A stretch of DNA of 64,000 bases from Rhodosalinus sp041365695 (GTDB taxonomy: Bacteria > Pseudomonadota > Alphaproteobacteria > Rhodobacterales > Rhodobacteraceae), in contig NZ_JBGFSJ010000003.1 in NCBI RefSeq assembly GCF_041365695.1, positions 186,001-250,000 on the forward strand, in the 5' to 3' direction. Positions 26,626 to 36,076 of the stretch are shown in pieces; position 1 is the stretch's first letter; every line of letters starts with the position of its first letter. A model generated the notes under the pieces. It had not been told where the DNA came from. It ran no database searches and saw only the letters and a list, made by a program, of their open reading frames with translations. Position numbers and translations under genes: made by a program.

Positions 26626-26650
26626 CCGTCCGGTTATCAGGCTTTTCGGC

Positions 26651-27835
26651 TCAGCGGAACTGTACCGTTTCGTAATCGCCGTCGGTCACGGTGTATTCGC
26701 GGTAGGTGCCCGCGGCCTCGCCGGGGCCGATCAGCTCCACCGCCGACGCGCCGACATAGTCCACCTCGCCGCCGTCGGCCAGGATCTGCAGACCCTTGGC
26801 CAGTTCGCCGGGCAGGATCGGCTCGCCCGGTGCGTTGGCCACATCCATCAGGTTCGCGGCCACGGCCTCGGCGGTCGCCGCGCCGCCGGCCTGCATGGCC
26901 AGCGCGATGAGCGCCGCGGCGTCGTAGGATTCGCGGGTGAAGGAGCTTTCGCCGTTGATGCCCGCGGCCTCGGTGATCGCGTTGAAGGCTTCGGTGCCCT
27001 CGCCCTCGGCCCACGGCACCGCGCCGAAGGAACCTTCCATGTCCCGGCCGAGATCGTCCATCAGGCTGTCGGCGAACATGCCGTCGCCCATCATGAAGGT
27101 GTCGAAGGCACCCGAGTCGAGCGCGGCCTGGATCACGCCCTTGCCGCCCTGGTCGGCGTAGCCCAGCACCGCGAGCACCTCGCCGCCCGCGGAGGCGAGC
27201 GCCCCCACCTCGGCCGAGTAGTCGGCCTTGCCGTCCTCGTGGGGCGCGGCCAGCGTGATGGTGCCGCCCGCCTCCTCGAAGGCCGCGGCGAAGGCGTCGG
27301 CGAGGCCCTTGCCGTAATCGTTGTTGGTGTAGGTGACCGCGACCTCGGTGATGTCCTTGTCGGCCAGAATGTCGGCGAGGACCTGGCCCTGCCGCGCGTC
27401 GGAGGGCGCGGTGCGGAAGAACAGGCCGTTGTCTTCCGCCGTGGAAAGCGCGGGCGAGGTGGCCGAGGGCGAGACCATCGGGATGCCGTTGGCCACGGCC
27501 ACGTTGGACAGGATCGCGCCTGTCACGCCCGAACAATCGGCGCCCATGATCGCCACCACGCCGTCGGTGGTGATGAGGCGCTCTGCCGCGGCGGTGGCGG
27601 CGGCGCTGTCGATGCAGGTCGAATCCGCGCGCACCGGCACGAGGGTGTGGCCGCCGAGGAAGGCGCCGCTCTCGTTGACCTCGGTCATCGCCAGTTCGGC
27701 GCTTTCCGCCATGTGAGGGGTGAGCGATTCGATCGGCCCGGTGAAGCCCAGGATCACGCCGATCGGAACATCCTCGGCTGCAGCCGCGCCCGCGGCCAGC
27801 GCCGCGGCGGCCGTCGCCATCACAAGCTTTTTCAT
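26651..27835 (-). CDS. livK: Branched-chain amino acid ABC transporter substrate-binding protein LivK type
   Basis: Periplasmic receptor of the importer, 394 residues. A Sec signal peptide (KKLVMATAAAALAAGAAAA, cleaved before EDVPIG) is followed by a Leu/Ile/Val-binding fold: VILGFTGPIESLTPHM, AIMGADCSGVTGA, PMVSPSATSPALS and YTNNDYGKGLADAF. The first gene of the liv operon, it is transcribed from the region it shares with the divergent sugar dehydrogenase. The ligand may be broader than branched-chain amino acids, since this family also binds amides and aromatic compounds. Confidence 0.92.
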   Translation of the reverse strand: MKKLVMATAAAALAAGAAAAEDVPIGVILGFTGPIESLTPHMAESAELAMTEVNESGAFLGGHTLVPVRADSTCIDSAAATAAAERLITTDGVVAIMGADCSGVTGAILSNVAVANGIPMVSPSATSPALSTAEDNGLFFRTAPSDARQGQVLADILADKDITEVAVTYTNNDYGKGLADAFAAAFEEAGGTITLAAPHEDGKADYSAEVGALASAGGEVLAVLGYADQGGKGVIQAALDSGAFDTFMMGDGMFADSLMDDLGRDMEGSFGAVPWAEGEGTEAFNAITEAAGINGESSFTRESYDAAALIALAMQAGGAATAEAVAANLMDVANAPGEPILPGELAKGLQILADGGEVDYVGASAVELIGPGEAAGTYREYTVTDGDYETVQFR

Positions 27836-27991
27836 GTCCGTCTCCCTTGCTGGACCAGTTTGTCCGCGCGCAATCTAGGGACCCTGAAACCAAAAGGAAA
27901 GCGGGATCGGCGAGGCGTCCGCCGCCGCGACGACCGGTTGGTCCCGGCGCCGGGCGCGCCTATATCCTCGCGGGCAGGACAGGAGGCTCCC

Positions 27992-29104
27992 ATGCGTCGG
28001 ACAATCGCCCTTTCCCTCGCCCTCGCTCTGGGCCTCGCGGCCCATGCCGGTGCGGAACGCACCGACACCGCGGCCGGCCCCGCCGACATCGCCCTCGTGG
28101 CGGACGGTCTCGCAACGCCCTGGTCATTCGATTTCCTGCCGGGCGGCGCGTTCGTGGTCAGCGAGCGCGAGGGGCGGCTCTGGATCATCGGTGCGGACGG
28201 AACCCGCCGCGAGGTGACGGGCCTGCCGGAGATCGCGGTGACGGGGCAGGGCGGGCTCCTCGACGTGATGGTGCCGCGTGATTTCGCCCAGACGCGCGAG
28301 CTTCTTTTCACCTACGCGGCGCCGCAGCGGGGCGGCGCGGGCACGGCCGTGGGCGCCGGGCGGCTTTCCGAGGACGGCACGCGGCTCGAGGACGTGCGGA
28401 CGCTGTTCGAGCTTACGCCGGGCAGCAGCGGCGGGCGGCATTTCGGTTCGCGTCTCGTCGAGGCGCCCGACGGGCACATCTTCGTGACCGTGGGCGATCG
28501 GGGGGATCGGCCCTCTGCCCAGGATCTGTCCGTCGAGAACGGCTCGGTCCTCCGCATCGCGCGCGACGGCAGCATTCCGGCCGACAACCCGTTCGTCTCG
28601 GTCGAGGGCGCGCAGCCCGAGATCTGGTCCTATGGCCACCGGAACCCGCAGGGCGCGGCGCTCGACCTCGACGGCACTCTATGGGTGCACGAGCACGGCG
28701 CGCGTGGCGGGGACGAGATCAACCGCATCGAACCCGGCGCCAATTACGGCTGGCCGGTGATTTCCTACGGGCGGCATTACTCGGGCGCGAAGATCGGCGA
28801 GGGCACGTCGAAGCCGGGCATGGAACAGCCCGAATTCTACTGGGATCCCTCCATCGCGCCGTCGGGCATGGCCATCTATTCCGGCGCGCTCTGGCCCGAA
28901 TGGCGCGGGCACATCTTCGCGGGCTCGCTCAATTCGGACTTCCTGGTGCGGGTGGGCGGCCGCCCGCTCGCCGAGGCGGAGCGCGTCGCCACGCCCCAGA
29001 CGCGGCGCGTCCGCGACGTGACCGAAGGCCCCGACGGCGCGATCTGGTTCATTTCCGAGGCGAACGGCGCCATCTACCGCATGACGCCCGCGCCGGGGGA
29101 GTGA
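27992..29104 (+). CDS. PQQ-dependent aldose/sugar dehydrogenase-like protein (YliI/GDH-B family)
   Basis: Predicted periplasmic beta-propeller oxidoreductase, 370 residues. ACAGGAGG just upstream of the ATG fixes the start. A signal peptide (RRTIALSLALALGLAAHAGA) is followed by the six-bladed propeller typical of soluble glucose dehydrogenases: TPWSFDFLPGGAFVVSER, SGGRHFGSRLVEAPDGHIFV with the conserved His-Phe-Gly, VGDRGDRPSAQDL, SYGHRNPQGAAL and VHEHGARGGDEINRI. These match the Gdh/YliI family. The natural sugar and whether PQQ is made by this organism cannot be told here. It diverges from livK. Confidence 0.88.
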   Translation: MRRTIALSLALALGLAAHAGAERTDTAAGPADIALVADGLATPWSFDFLPGGAFVVSEREGRLWIIGADGTRREVTGLPEIAVTGQGGLLDVMVPRDFAQTRELLFTYAAPQRGGAGTAVGAGRLSEDGTRLEDVRTLFELTPGSSGGRHFGSRLVEAPDGHIFVTVGDRGDRPSAQDLSVENGSVLRIARDGSIPADNPFVSVEGAQPEIWSYGHRNPQGAALDLDGTLWVHEHGARGGDEINRIEPGANYGWPVISYGRHYSGAKIGEGTSKPGMEQPEFYWDPSIAPSGMAIYSGALWPEWRGHIFAGSLNSDFLVRVGGRPLAEAERVATPQTRRVRDVTEGPDGAIWFISEANGAIYRMTPAPGE

Positions 29105-29144
29105 TCCCGGCAAGGGTGCGTGCCGGGCACGCGCCTCAACGGTT

Positions 29145-30149
29145 TCAGATCGACAGGCGCGCCGCGTGGGTGCCGCGCTCGCGGTAGGGCGTGGTGTCGT
29201 AATGCGCCCGGTAGCATTTCGAGAAATGCGAGGGCGAGGCGAAACCGCAGGCCAGCGCCACGTTGATCACGCTCATGTCGGTCTGCATCAGCAGGTTGCG
29301 CGCCTTCTGGAGGCGCAGTTCCATGTAGTAGCGCTTGGGCGAGCGATTGAGGTAGCGCCGGAACAGCCGCTCGAGCTGCCGGGTCGACATGCCGACCTCG
29401 CGCGCGAGGAGCGCGGGGCTGATCGGCTCCTCGATATTGGCCTCCATCATCTGGATGACCTGGCTGAGCTTGGGGTGGCGCACGCCGATCCTGGTGGGGA
29501 TCGACAGGCGCGGCGTGTCCTGATCGGTGCGGATCGAGGAGTAGATCAGCTGATCCGCGACCGCGTTGGCCAGTTCCTCGCCGTGATCGTTGGCGATGAG
29601 CTTGAGCATCAGGTCGATGGACGCGGTGCCGCCCGCCGTGGTCATGCGGTTGCCGTCGATCACGAAGATCGACTTCGTGAGCGCGACCTCGTCGAACTCC
29701 TCGGCGAAGCTGTCCTGGTTCTCCCAGTGGATCGTGGCGCGCTTGCCATCGAGAAGCCCCGCCGTGGCGAGCGTGTAGCTCGCCGTGCAGAGCCCGCCTA
29801 CGGGCAGGCCCTTGCGCGCCTCCCGGCGCAACCAGTTGAGCAGCCGCCGTGTCGTCGCGTCGCGCACGTCGAGGCCGCCGCAGATCATCACGGTGTCGTC
29901 GCGCGAGAGTTCCTCCAGATCGCCCTCGAGCCGGAAGCTGATGCCGGCCGAGCAGGTCACCGCCTCTCCACCCTCGCCGATCACCTTCCAGCTGTAGAGC
30001 GTTCGGTTGGCCATGCGGTTGGCGATGCGCAGGCAGTCCACCGCCGAGGAAAAACAGTGCAGCGAGAAATTCTCGAGCGGGACGAAGACGAACCGCCGCG
30101 GTTTCGCGGGAACGGTTTCAATCGCAACTATCTGGCGGGACGTCTGCAT
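29145..30149 (-). CDS. GlxA-family transcriptional regulator (DJ-1/PfpI-like domain plus AraC HTH)
   Basis: Regulator of 334 residues from the chosen ATG (MQTSRQIVAIE); no clear ribosome site is seen, so the start is moderately sure. The N-terminal domain resembles a class I glutamine amidotransferase fold (FVFVPLENFSLHCFSSAVD, then GLCTASYTLATAGLLDG at about 118-134 where the catalytic-type Cys would sit). The C-terminal AraC domain has LAREVGMSTRQLERLFRRY and VALACGFASPSHFSKCYRAH. The arrangement is that of GbdR/CdhR-type regulators of glycine betaine and carnitine breakdown; the effector here is unknown. It diverges from the DAHP synthase gene. Confidence 0.88.
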   Translation of the reverse strand: MQTSRQIVAIETVPAKPRRFVFVPLENFSLHCFSSAVDCLRIANRMANRTLYSWKVIGEGGEAVTCSAGISFRLEGDLEELSRDDTVMICGGLDVRDATTRRLLNWLRREARKGLPVGGLCTASYTLATAGLLDGKRATIHWENQDSFAEEFDEVALTKSIFVIDGNRMTTAGGTASIDLMLKLIANDHGEELANAVADQLIYSSIRTDQDTPRLSIPTRIGVRHPKLSQVIQMMEANIEEPISPALLAREVGMSTRQLERLFRRYLNRSPKRYYMELRLQKARNLLMQTDMSVINVALACGFASPSHFSKCYRAHYDTTPYRERGTHAARLSI

Positions 30150-30322
30150 GATGGCGCTTCGGCTGGTTGGCTGGCGCGACAGCGACTGTCGCGTTCGTCG
30201 GTCCAATTGGCCGGTTTCGCGAGCGAGCGTCAAGAGAGGCCCGCCGGATTTCGTCACTGGCCTTGGTGTCACCGGGCATGTAAGTATCCCCAACTGCGAT
30301 GCAAGCGACGTGGAGAGAGACC

Positions 30323-31690
30323 ATGGCGGACTGGCGGAAATCCGGCTGGCGCGAGAAGCCCCGGGTGCAGATGCCCGACTACACCGATCCCGAGGCGCTG
30401 GCCGCGGTGGAGGCGCAGCTCGCGAAATATCCGCCGCTCGTCTTCGCCGGAGAGGCGCGGCGCCTGAAGGCCCAGCTCGGCGCCGCGGCCCGCGGCGAGG
30501 CATTCCTGCTTCAGGGCGGCGACTGCGCCGAGAGCTTCGAGCAGTTCAGCGCCGATCTCATCCGCGACACCTTCAAGGTGATGCTGCAGATGGCCGTGGT
30601 GCTGACCTACGCCGCCCGTGTGCCGGTGGTGAAGGTGGGCCGGATGGCCGGCCAGTTCGCCAAGCCGCGCTCCGCGCCGGTCGAGGTGCAGGACGGGGTG
30701 GAGCTGCCCTCCTACCGCGGCGACATCGTCAACGAGCTTGCCTTCACGCCCGAGGCGCGGGTGCCCGATCCGCAGAAGATGCTTCAGGCCTACACGCAGG
30801 CCGCGGCCACGCTGAACCTGTTGCGCGCCTTCTCGACCGGCGGCTACGCGGACGTGCACCAGGTGCACCAGTGGACCCTTGGCTTCACGGAGTCGGAGAA
30901 GTCCGCGAAATACCGCGATATGGCCGCCAGGATTTCCGACGCGCTCGATTTCATGAGCGCCGCGGGGGTGAGCAGCGACCAGGCGCACACGCTGCACACG
31001 GTGGATTTCTACACCAGCCACGAGGCGCTGCTGCTGGAATACGAGGAGGCGCTCTGCCGCCAGGATTCGACCTCCGGCAACTGGCTTGCCGGCTCCGGCC
31101 ACATGATCTGGATCGGCGACCGCACCCGCCAGCCCGACGGCGCGCATGTCGAGTTCGCGCGCGGCGTGCTGAACCCGGTCGGGCTCAAGTGCGGCCCGAC
31201 GATGACCGACGACGATCTGAAGCGGCTCCTGTGGACGCTGAACCCCGAGAACGAACCCGGCAAGCTGACGCTTATCGCGCGCTTCGGCGCGGGCAAGGTG
31301 GGCGAGCACCTGCCGCGTCTCGTCCGGACGGTGGAGGAAGAGGGCGCCAAGGTGCTCTGGGTTTGCGACCCGATGCACGGCAACACCATCAAGTCGGCCT
31401 CGGGCTACAAGACGCGCCCCTTCGACGCGGTGCTGCGCGAAGTGCGGGAGTTCTTCGGCGTGCACGCGGCCGAAGGCACCGTCCCCGGCGGGGTGCATTT
31501 CGAGATGACGGGCCAGGACGTGACGGAGTGCACGGGCGGCGTGCGCGCAGTGACGGAAAGCGATCTGTCCTCGCGCTATCACACCGCCTGCGATCCGCGG
31601 CTGAACGCGAGCCAGTCGCTCGAACTGGCCTTCCTCGTCTCCGAGGAGTTGACCCGCCTGCGCGACCCGGAGCGCGTGCGCGCGGTCTGA
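30323..31690 (+). CDS. 3-deoxy-7-phosphoheptulonate (DAHP) synthase, class II
   Basis: First committed step of the shikimate pathway: joins phosphoenolpyruvate and erythrose 4-phosphate. The 455-residue product from the ATG with GGAGAGAGA upstream shows the plant-type (class II) pattern: FLLQGGDCAESFEQF with the metal-binding Cys, GRMAGQFAKPRS, LPSYRGDIVNEL, FYTSHEALLLEYE, and WVCDPMHGNTIKSASGYKTR. The window also has the later-step gene aroQ at 44923, but the two are not linked in an operon. It ends convergent with the PAS protein gene, 31 bases away. Confidence 0.95.
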   Translation: MADWRKSGWREKPRVQMPDYTDPEALAAVEAQLAKYPPLVFAGEARRLKAQLGAAARGEAFLLQGGDCAESFEQFSADLIRDTFKVMLQMAVVLTYAARVPVVKVGRMAGQFAKPRSAPVEVQDGVELPSYRGDIVNELAFTPEARVPDPQKMLQAYTQAAATLNLLRAFSTGGYADVHQVHQWTLGFTESEKSAKYRDMAARISDALDFMSAAGVSSDQAHTLHTVDFYTSHEALLLEYEEALCRQDSTSGNWLAGSGHMIWIGDRTRQPDGAHVEFARGVLNPVGLKCGPTMTDDDLKRLLWTLNPENEPGKLTLIARFGAGKVGEHLPRLVRTVEEEGAKVLWVCDPMHGNTIKSASGYKTRPFDAVLREVREFFGVHAAEGTVPGGVHFEMTGQDVTECTGGVRAVTESDLSSRYHTACDPRLNASQSLELAFLVSEELTRLRDPERVRAV

Positions 31691-31721
31691 CGCGGCCTTG
31701 GGTGCCCGCGCCGGCCCGCTC

Positions 31722-32447
31722 TCAGTCCTCGCGCTCTGTCTTGACGAGCCGCAGATGCGGTGCGCCGTGGCGTCGCGGCGGCGGGGTGTAGGCGCCCGCG
31801 TCTTCCGACAGGCCGTGACCGTCCGTATCCGGCGGGGCGGCTTCGGTCCACGCGTCCGGCGCGGCGGGCGCGGGATCGCCCTCGCGGGGCAGGGGCGTTC
31901 CCCCCAGAAGCGGCTCCAGCACGGTGTCGGCGATGTCGAAGCGCCGGGGCGCGCGGCCGATCCCGCCATCGGCCTCCAGGCTGCCGAGCACGCGGCTCGG
32001 CTCTCCGAGGTCGCTTTCGAGGGGCAGCAGCCTGAGCTGCGCGTCGAGCCGGGGCCGCCCGAACCCGGCGGCGGACACCAGCGTGACGGTTGCCATGGCC
32101 GGCGTGTCCAGCACACGCGCGAGGACGTCGACGAGGGCGGGCCGGGCAGCGGCCGAGAGGAAGCTCGACAGCGGCATGCCGCGCACCTCCATGCCCATGA
32201 GGTCGCTCAGATGGCTGCCGGCCACGCGAAGCCGGACATGGCCCGGTGCGATGCGTTCTCCGATGAAGGCGTAATCGAGGGCGTCCTCGATGCCGCGCGG
32301 GTCGATCTCGGCCCGGGCGGGCATCACACGGGGCCCGCGCAGGGCCTGCCAGTAGCTTTCGACGATCCCGCCCGCCCGAAACCGTCTTGCCGCGAGAAAA
32401 CGCTCCATCGAGATCACGTCGCCCGTCCTGCAGTCGTCGCCCGGCAT
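31722..32447 (-). CDS. PAS-domain protein (PAS_5 type), function unknown
   Basis: A 241-residue soluble protein. The first 150 residues resemble the PAS_5 domain common in alphaproteobacteria: a YWQALRGPRVMPARAEIDPR segment, IEDALDYAFIGERI, and HVRLRVAGSHLSDLMGMEVRG. The C-terminal third is Pro/Ala-rich, with no recognisable output domain, so it may act as a stand-alone sensor or adaptor. It sits alone between the DAHP synthase gene (convergent) and yicC (divergent, 220 bases away). I cannot assign a signal or a partner. Confidence 0.75.
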   Translation of the reverse strand: MPGDDCRTGDVISMERFLAARRFRAGGIVESYWQALRGPRVMPARAEIDPRGIEDALDYAFIGERIAPGHVRLRVAGSHLSDLMGMEVRGMPLSSFLSAAARPALVDVLARVLDTPAMATVTLVSAAGFGRPRLDAQLRLLPLESDLGEPSRVLGSLEADGGIGRAPRRFDIADTVLEPLLGGTPLPREGDPAPAAPDAWTEAAPPDTDGHGLSEDAGAYTPPPRRHGAPHLRLVKTERED

Positions 32448-32667
32448 GGCTCCTCCACGGTCGTCCGGAGCGCCGCCAGCGTTCCGGTAAGCTTGTGGTC
32501 ATAAAGGTTTCCAGAACCTTAACATGCCATGTTTCGACGAAAATTCCCTGCAAATTTGACTCGATTGGTTAACCCCTGCGCGCGGCACCCGTCGCCGCCG
32601 TCCGGACGGGGTTGCTCCCGGGCACCGAATTGCCGTAGCTGCGGCGCAGGACGGGCAGGAGGGGTGG

Positions 32668-33558
32668 ATGATACGCTCCATGACAGGCTTCGCCACGGGG
32701 CGGGGCGCGGGCGAGGGCCAGGATTGGACCTGGGAGCTTCGCGGCGTGAACGCGCGCGGGCTCGACCTGCGCCTGCGCGTGCCCGACTGGATCGAGGGGC
32801 TGGAGCCCGCGCTGCGCGCCCGTCTTTCGGCCGCCATGGCCCGGGGCAGCGTGACGCTCGCGCTTCGGATCGCGCCTGCGCCGGGCCGGGCGGCGGCCCC
32901 CGCGCTCGACGCGGCGCGCCTCGACGCGGCGCTCGCCGCGCTGGCCGAGGTGGAGGCGCGGGCGCGGGAGACGGGCGTCGATCTCGCACCCGCGAACGCC
33001 GCCCAGGTCCTCGCCCTGCGCGGCGTGATGGCCGAGCCCGCGCCGGAAAGCGCCGGGCCCGGGCTGCGCCAGACACTGCTGGCCGATTTCGAGGCGGTGC
33101 TGGACGCCTTCCTGGCGATGCGCGCGGCCGAGGGGCGGGAGCTCGAGACGGTGTTGCGCCGGGAGATCGACGAGATCGCGCGGCTGACGGAGGCCGCCGC
33201 GGGCGCGGCAGAAGCCCGGCGCGAGGACGCGGCGCGCGGCCTGAAGGACGCGCTCGCCCGCGTCGCGGAAGCGGTGGATGTAGACGAGGGGCGCGTCGCG
33301 CAGGAGCTCGCGCTCCTCGCGGTCAAGGCGGACATCACCGAGGAACTCGACCGCCTGCGCGCCCATGTGGCCGCGGCGCGCGCCCTTCTGGACGAAGACG
33401 CGCCCGCCGGCCGGCGGCTGGATTTCCTGACGCAGGAATTCAACCGTGAGGCGAACACCGTCTGCTCCAAGTCGGGTCACCCTGACCTCACCCGCATCGG
33501 GCTCGAACTGAAGGCGGTGATCGACCGGATGCGCGAGCAGGTCCAGAACGTGGAGTGA
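32668..33558 (+). CDS. YicC-family endoribonuclease-like protein
   Basis: A 296-residue YicC family protein. It opens with IRSMTGFATGRG, the family signature, has ELRGVNARGLDLRLRVP, and closes with the DUF1732 region: EELDRLRAHVAAARALL, then RRLDFLTQEFNREANTVCSK. YicC from E. coli has been reported to be an endoribonuclease acting on small RNA targets; I infer a similar activity. It precedes gmk, as in many bacteria, and the two are coupled through an overlap at the TGA. Confidence 0.93.
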   Translation: MIRSMTGFATGRGAGEGQDWTWELRGVNARGLDLRLRVPDWIEGLEPALRARLSAAMARGSVTLALRIAPAPGRAAAPALDAARLDAALAALAEVEARARETGVDLAPANAAQVLALRGVMAEPAPESAGPGLRQTLLADFEAVLDAFLAMRAAEGRELETVLRREIDEIARLTEAAAGAAEARREDAARGLKDALARVAEAVDVDEGRVAQELALLAVKADITEELDRLRAHVAAARALLDEDAPAGRRLDFLTQEFNREANTVCSKSGHPDLTRIGLELKAVIDRMREQVQNVE

Positions 33559-33563
33559 ACGAC

Positions 33564-34205
33564 ATGGACGACCGGCGCGGCCTGCTGATCATCCTCTCCT
33601 CGCCCTCGGGTGCGGGCAAGTCCACCCTCGCCCGGCGCCTGCGCGCCTGGGATCCGTCGATCATCTTCTCCGTCTCGGCAACCACGCGCCCGCCCCGCGA
33701 GGGAGAGGTCGACGGGCAGGACTATCACTTCCTGTCCGAGCGCGACTTCAAGTCCGATGTCGCCGAGGGCGGGATGCTGGAGCACGCGCATGTCTTCGGG
33801 AACTTCTACGGCTCTCCGCGCGCCCCCGTGGAGGCCGCGATCGCGGAAGGCAAGGACGTGCTCTTCGACATCGACTGGCAGGGCGCGCAGCAGATCCGCA
33901 ACTCGGGGCTCGGCCAGCACACGCTGTCCATCTTCCTGCTGCCGCCCTCCATCGCCGAGCTGCGCCGGCGGCTCGAAAGCCGCGGCAAGGATTCCCACGA
34001 CACCATCGCGGGGCGGATGCAGAAAAGCTGGGACGAGATCAGTCACTGGGACGGCTACGACTTCGTGCTGGTCAACGACGATCTTGACGCGACCGAGGAA
34101 AAGCTGCGCACCATCGTGACCGCGACACGGCTGCGCCGCACGCAGCAGCCCGGGCTCACGGATCATGTGCGCCGCTTGCAGTCGGAATTCGAGGAGCGCC
34201 GATGA
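33564..34205 (+). CDS. gmk: Guanylate kinase
   Basis: Phosphorylates GMP to GDP. From the ATG the product is 213 residues: P-loop SSPSGAGKSTLARRL, then SVSATTRPPREGEVDGQDYH and LFDIDWQGAQQI, all diagnostic. A GTG 9 bases upstream overlaps the yicC stop and could also serve as start, adding three residues. Its own stop overlaps the next start by 4 bases. Confidence 0.97.
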   Translation: MDDRRGLLIILSSPSGAGKSTLARRLRAWDPSIIFSVSATTRPPREGEVDGQDYHFLSERDFKSDVAEGGMLEHAHVFGNFYGSPRAPVEAAIAEGKDVLFDIDWQGAQQIRNSGLGQHTLSIFLLPPSIAELRRRLESRGKDSHDTIAGRMQKSWDEISHWDGYDFVLVNDDLDATEEKLRTIVTATRLRRTQQPGLTDHVRRLQSEFEERR

Positions 34206-34723
34206 CACTCTACTCTCTCGACGGCCACGCGCCGCAGATCGCCGCCGATGCATGGGTCGCGCCCGACGCCAACCTGATCGGCAAGGTCATCGTGGAGGAT
34301 GCCGCCTCCGTCTGGTTCGGGTGCACGCTGCGGGGCGACAACGAACCGATCACCGTCGGCGCCGGCTCGAACGTGCAGGAGAACTGCGTCTGCCATACCG
34401 ACATGGGCTATCCGCTCACCATCGGGGCGGGCTGCACGATCGGCCACAAGGTGATGCTGCATGGCTGCACGATCGGGGAGGACACGCTGATCGGGATGGG
34501 CGCGATCGTGCTGAACGGCGCGCGCATCGGCCGCGACTGCCTGATCGGCGCGGGCGCGCTGGTGACCGAGGGCAAGGAGATCCCCGACGGCAGCCTGGTG
34601 ATGGGCGCGCCCGGCAAGGTGGTGCGCGCGCTCGACGATCAGGCCATCGCCGGCCTGCGAGCCTCGGCCCTCCACTACCAGGAGAACATGCGCCGCTACC
34701 GCGAGCGGCTCACCCGGATCTGA
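34202..34723 (+). CDS. Gamma carbonic anhydrase-like hexapeptide-repeat protein
   Basis: A 173-residue left-handed beta-helix protein of the gamma carbonic anhydrase (YrdA/PaaY) group. The hexapeptide repeats run from about 20 to 140 (e.g. ADANLIGKVIVEDAASVWFG). The three metal-ligand histidines are in place: one in CVCHTDMGYP and two in IGHKVMLHGCTIG. Active-site-like GDNEPITVG and NVQENCVCH segments are present. Many members have no detectable carbonic anhydrase activity, so the enzyme role is unproven. Coupled to gmk by a 4-base overlap. Confidence 0.9.
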   Translation: MTLYSLDGHAPQIAADAWVAPDANLIGKVIVEDAASVWFGCTLRGDNEPITVGAGSNVQENCVCHTDMGYPLTIGAGCTIGHKVMLHGCTIGEDTLIGMGAIVLNGARIGRDCLIGAGALVTEGKEIPDGSLVMGAPGKVVRALDDQAIAGLRASALHYQENMRRYRERLTRI

Positions 34724-34794
34724 CGGACCGCCGGGGGCGGGGGGCTGCCCGATCCGAGACAGACGGCGCCCCGCGCCGACAGGAGACAGATGCC

Positions 34795-35985
34795 ATGCGC
34801 GATCCCAAACCGACCCTGATCCGCCCCGAGCCGCTCGCGGGCGGGGAAAGCGCCCCGGTGGGCGCCCCCATCATGCCCTCCGTCGTCTACGAAACGGAGG
34901 ACCCCGACGCGCTGGACGCCCAGTACGAAGGGCGGCGCGAAGGGTTCGCCTATGCCCGCGAGGGACACCCGAACGCGGCAGCGCTGGCGCGGCGGATCGC
35001 GGCGATGGAAGGGGTGGGCGCGGGCGTCACCGTGGGCTCGGGCATGGCGGCGGTGAGCGCCGCGCTTCTGGGCCTTCTCCGGGCCGGCGACCACATCCTG
35101 GGGGGCGACCAGCTTTACGGCCGCTCGCTTCGGCTCTTGTCCGAGGACCTGCCCCGGCTGGGGATCGCGACGGGCTTCGTCGACGCGGGCGACGCGGCGG
35201 CGGTCGAGGCCGCGCTGAGGCCCGAGACGCGGATGATCCTGATCGAGGTGGTCTCGAACCCGACGCTGCGCGTGGCGGACCTCGAGGGCATCGCGCGGCT
35301 CGCGAGGGCGCGCGGCATCCTGCTGGCGGTGGACAACACCTTCACCACGCCGCGCGCGATCCGGCCCGCCGAGCACGGCGCCGACATCGTGATCCAGTCG
35401 GTGACCAAACTGCTGTCGGGCCACTCCGACGCCACGCTCGGCTGGGTGGGCGCGCGCGACGCGGCGCTTCTGCGGCGCATGGAGGCCTTCGCGGTCACGG
35501 CGGGCATGACGGCGAGCCCCTTCGACTGCTGGCTGGCCGAGCGGGGCCTTGCCACCTTCCCGCTGCGCTTCGACCGGGCGGAGGCGACGGCGGCCGCGGT
35601 CGCGGACGCGCTGGCCGCGATGCCGGGCGTGCGCCGGGTGATCTATCCCGGCCGGGACGATCATCCGGACGCGGCGCGCGCGCGGGCGCTCCTCGGCGCG
35701 CGCTTTTGCAACATGGTCACCTTCGAGATCGAGGGCGGGCGCGCCGCCGCGAACGCCTTCGTGCGCGCGGCCGGGGGGATCGCCTTCGCGCCGACGCTGG
35801 GCGACGTGGGCAGCACGCTTTCGCATCCCGCCTCGTCCTCCCATCGGGGGCTCGGCCCGGAAGCGCGCGCCGCGCTCGGGATTTCCGAGGGCACGTTCCG
35901 CCTTTCGGTCGGGCTCGAGGAGCCGGATGCGCTGACCGGAGCGCTCGCCGCCGCGGCCGATGCCGCGCGGCGCGCGGCGGCCTGA
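34795..35985 (+). CDS. Trans-sulfuration family PLP enzyme (cystathionine synthase/lyase or methionine gamma-lyase type)
   Basis: A 396-residue Cys/Met-metabolism PLP enzyme. The ATG has CAGGAGAC about 10 bases upstream. Motifs include YAREGHPNAAALARRIAAME, VGSGMAAVSAALLGLL, GDQLYGRSLRLL, LAVDNTFTTPRAI and the PLP lysine in QSVTKLLSGHSDATLG. The C-terminus has ISEGTFRLSVGLEEPDAL. Within the family, sequence alone does not let me decide between cystathionine gamma-synthase, beta- or gamma-lyase, or methionine gamma-lyase. It lies alone between the carbonic anhydrase-like gene and phoR. Confidence 0.88.
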   Translation: MRDPKPTLIRPEPLAGGESAPVGAPIMPSVVYETEDPDALDAQYEGRREGFAYAREGHPNAAALARRIAAMEGVGAGVTVGSGMAAVSAALLGLLRAGDHILGGDQLYGRSLRLLSEDLPRLGIATGFVDAGDAAAVEAALRPETRMILIEVVSNPTLRVADLEGIARLARARGILLAVDNTFTTPRAIRPAEHGADIVIQSVTKLLSGHSDATLGWVGARDAALLRRMEAFAVTAGMTASPFDCWLAERGLATFPLRFDRAEATAAAVADALAAMPGVRRVIYPGRDDHPDAARARALLGARFCNMVTFEIEGGRAAANAFVRAAGGIAFAPTLGDVGSTLSHPASSSHRGLGPEARAALGISEGTFRLSVGLEEPDALTGALAAAADAARRAAA

Positions 35986-36076
35986 CGGGGCGCCGGCTTT
36001 ACTTTCGGGCGGGCGTCGGCAAGGCTTCGCCCGCCCGGTCCAGGGCGCGTGTGCCGCGCGGAACTGTCCTGTCCTG

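Noticed and set aside
25925..27991. Upstream continuation of the sugar dehydrogenase frame through livG and livK
   Set aside because: The real gene starts at 27992 with a ribosome site and signal peptide. The upstream part is antisense to livG and livK.
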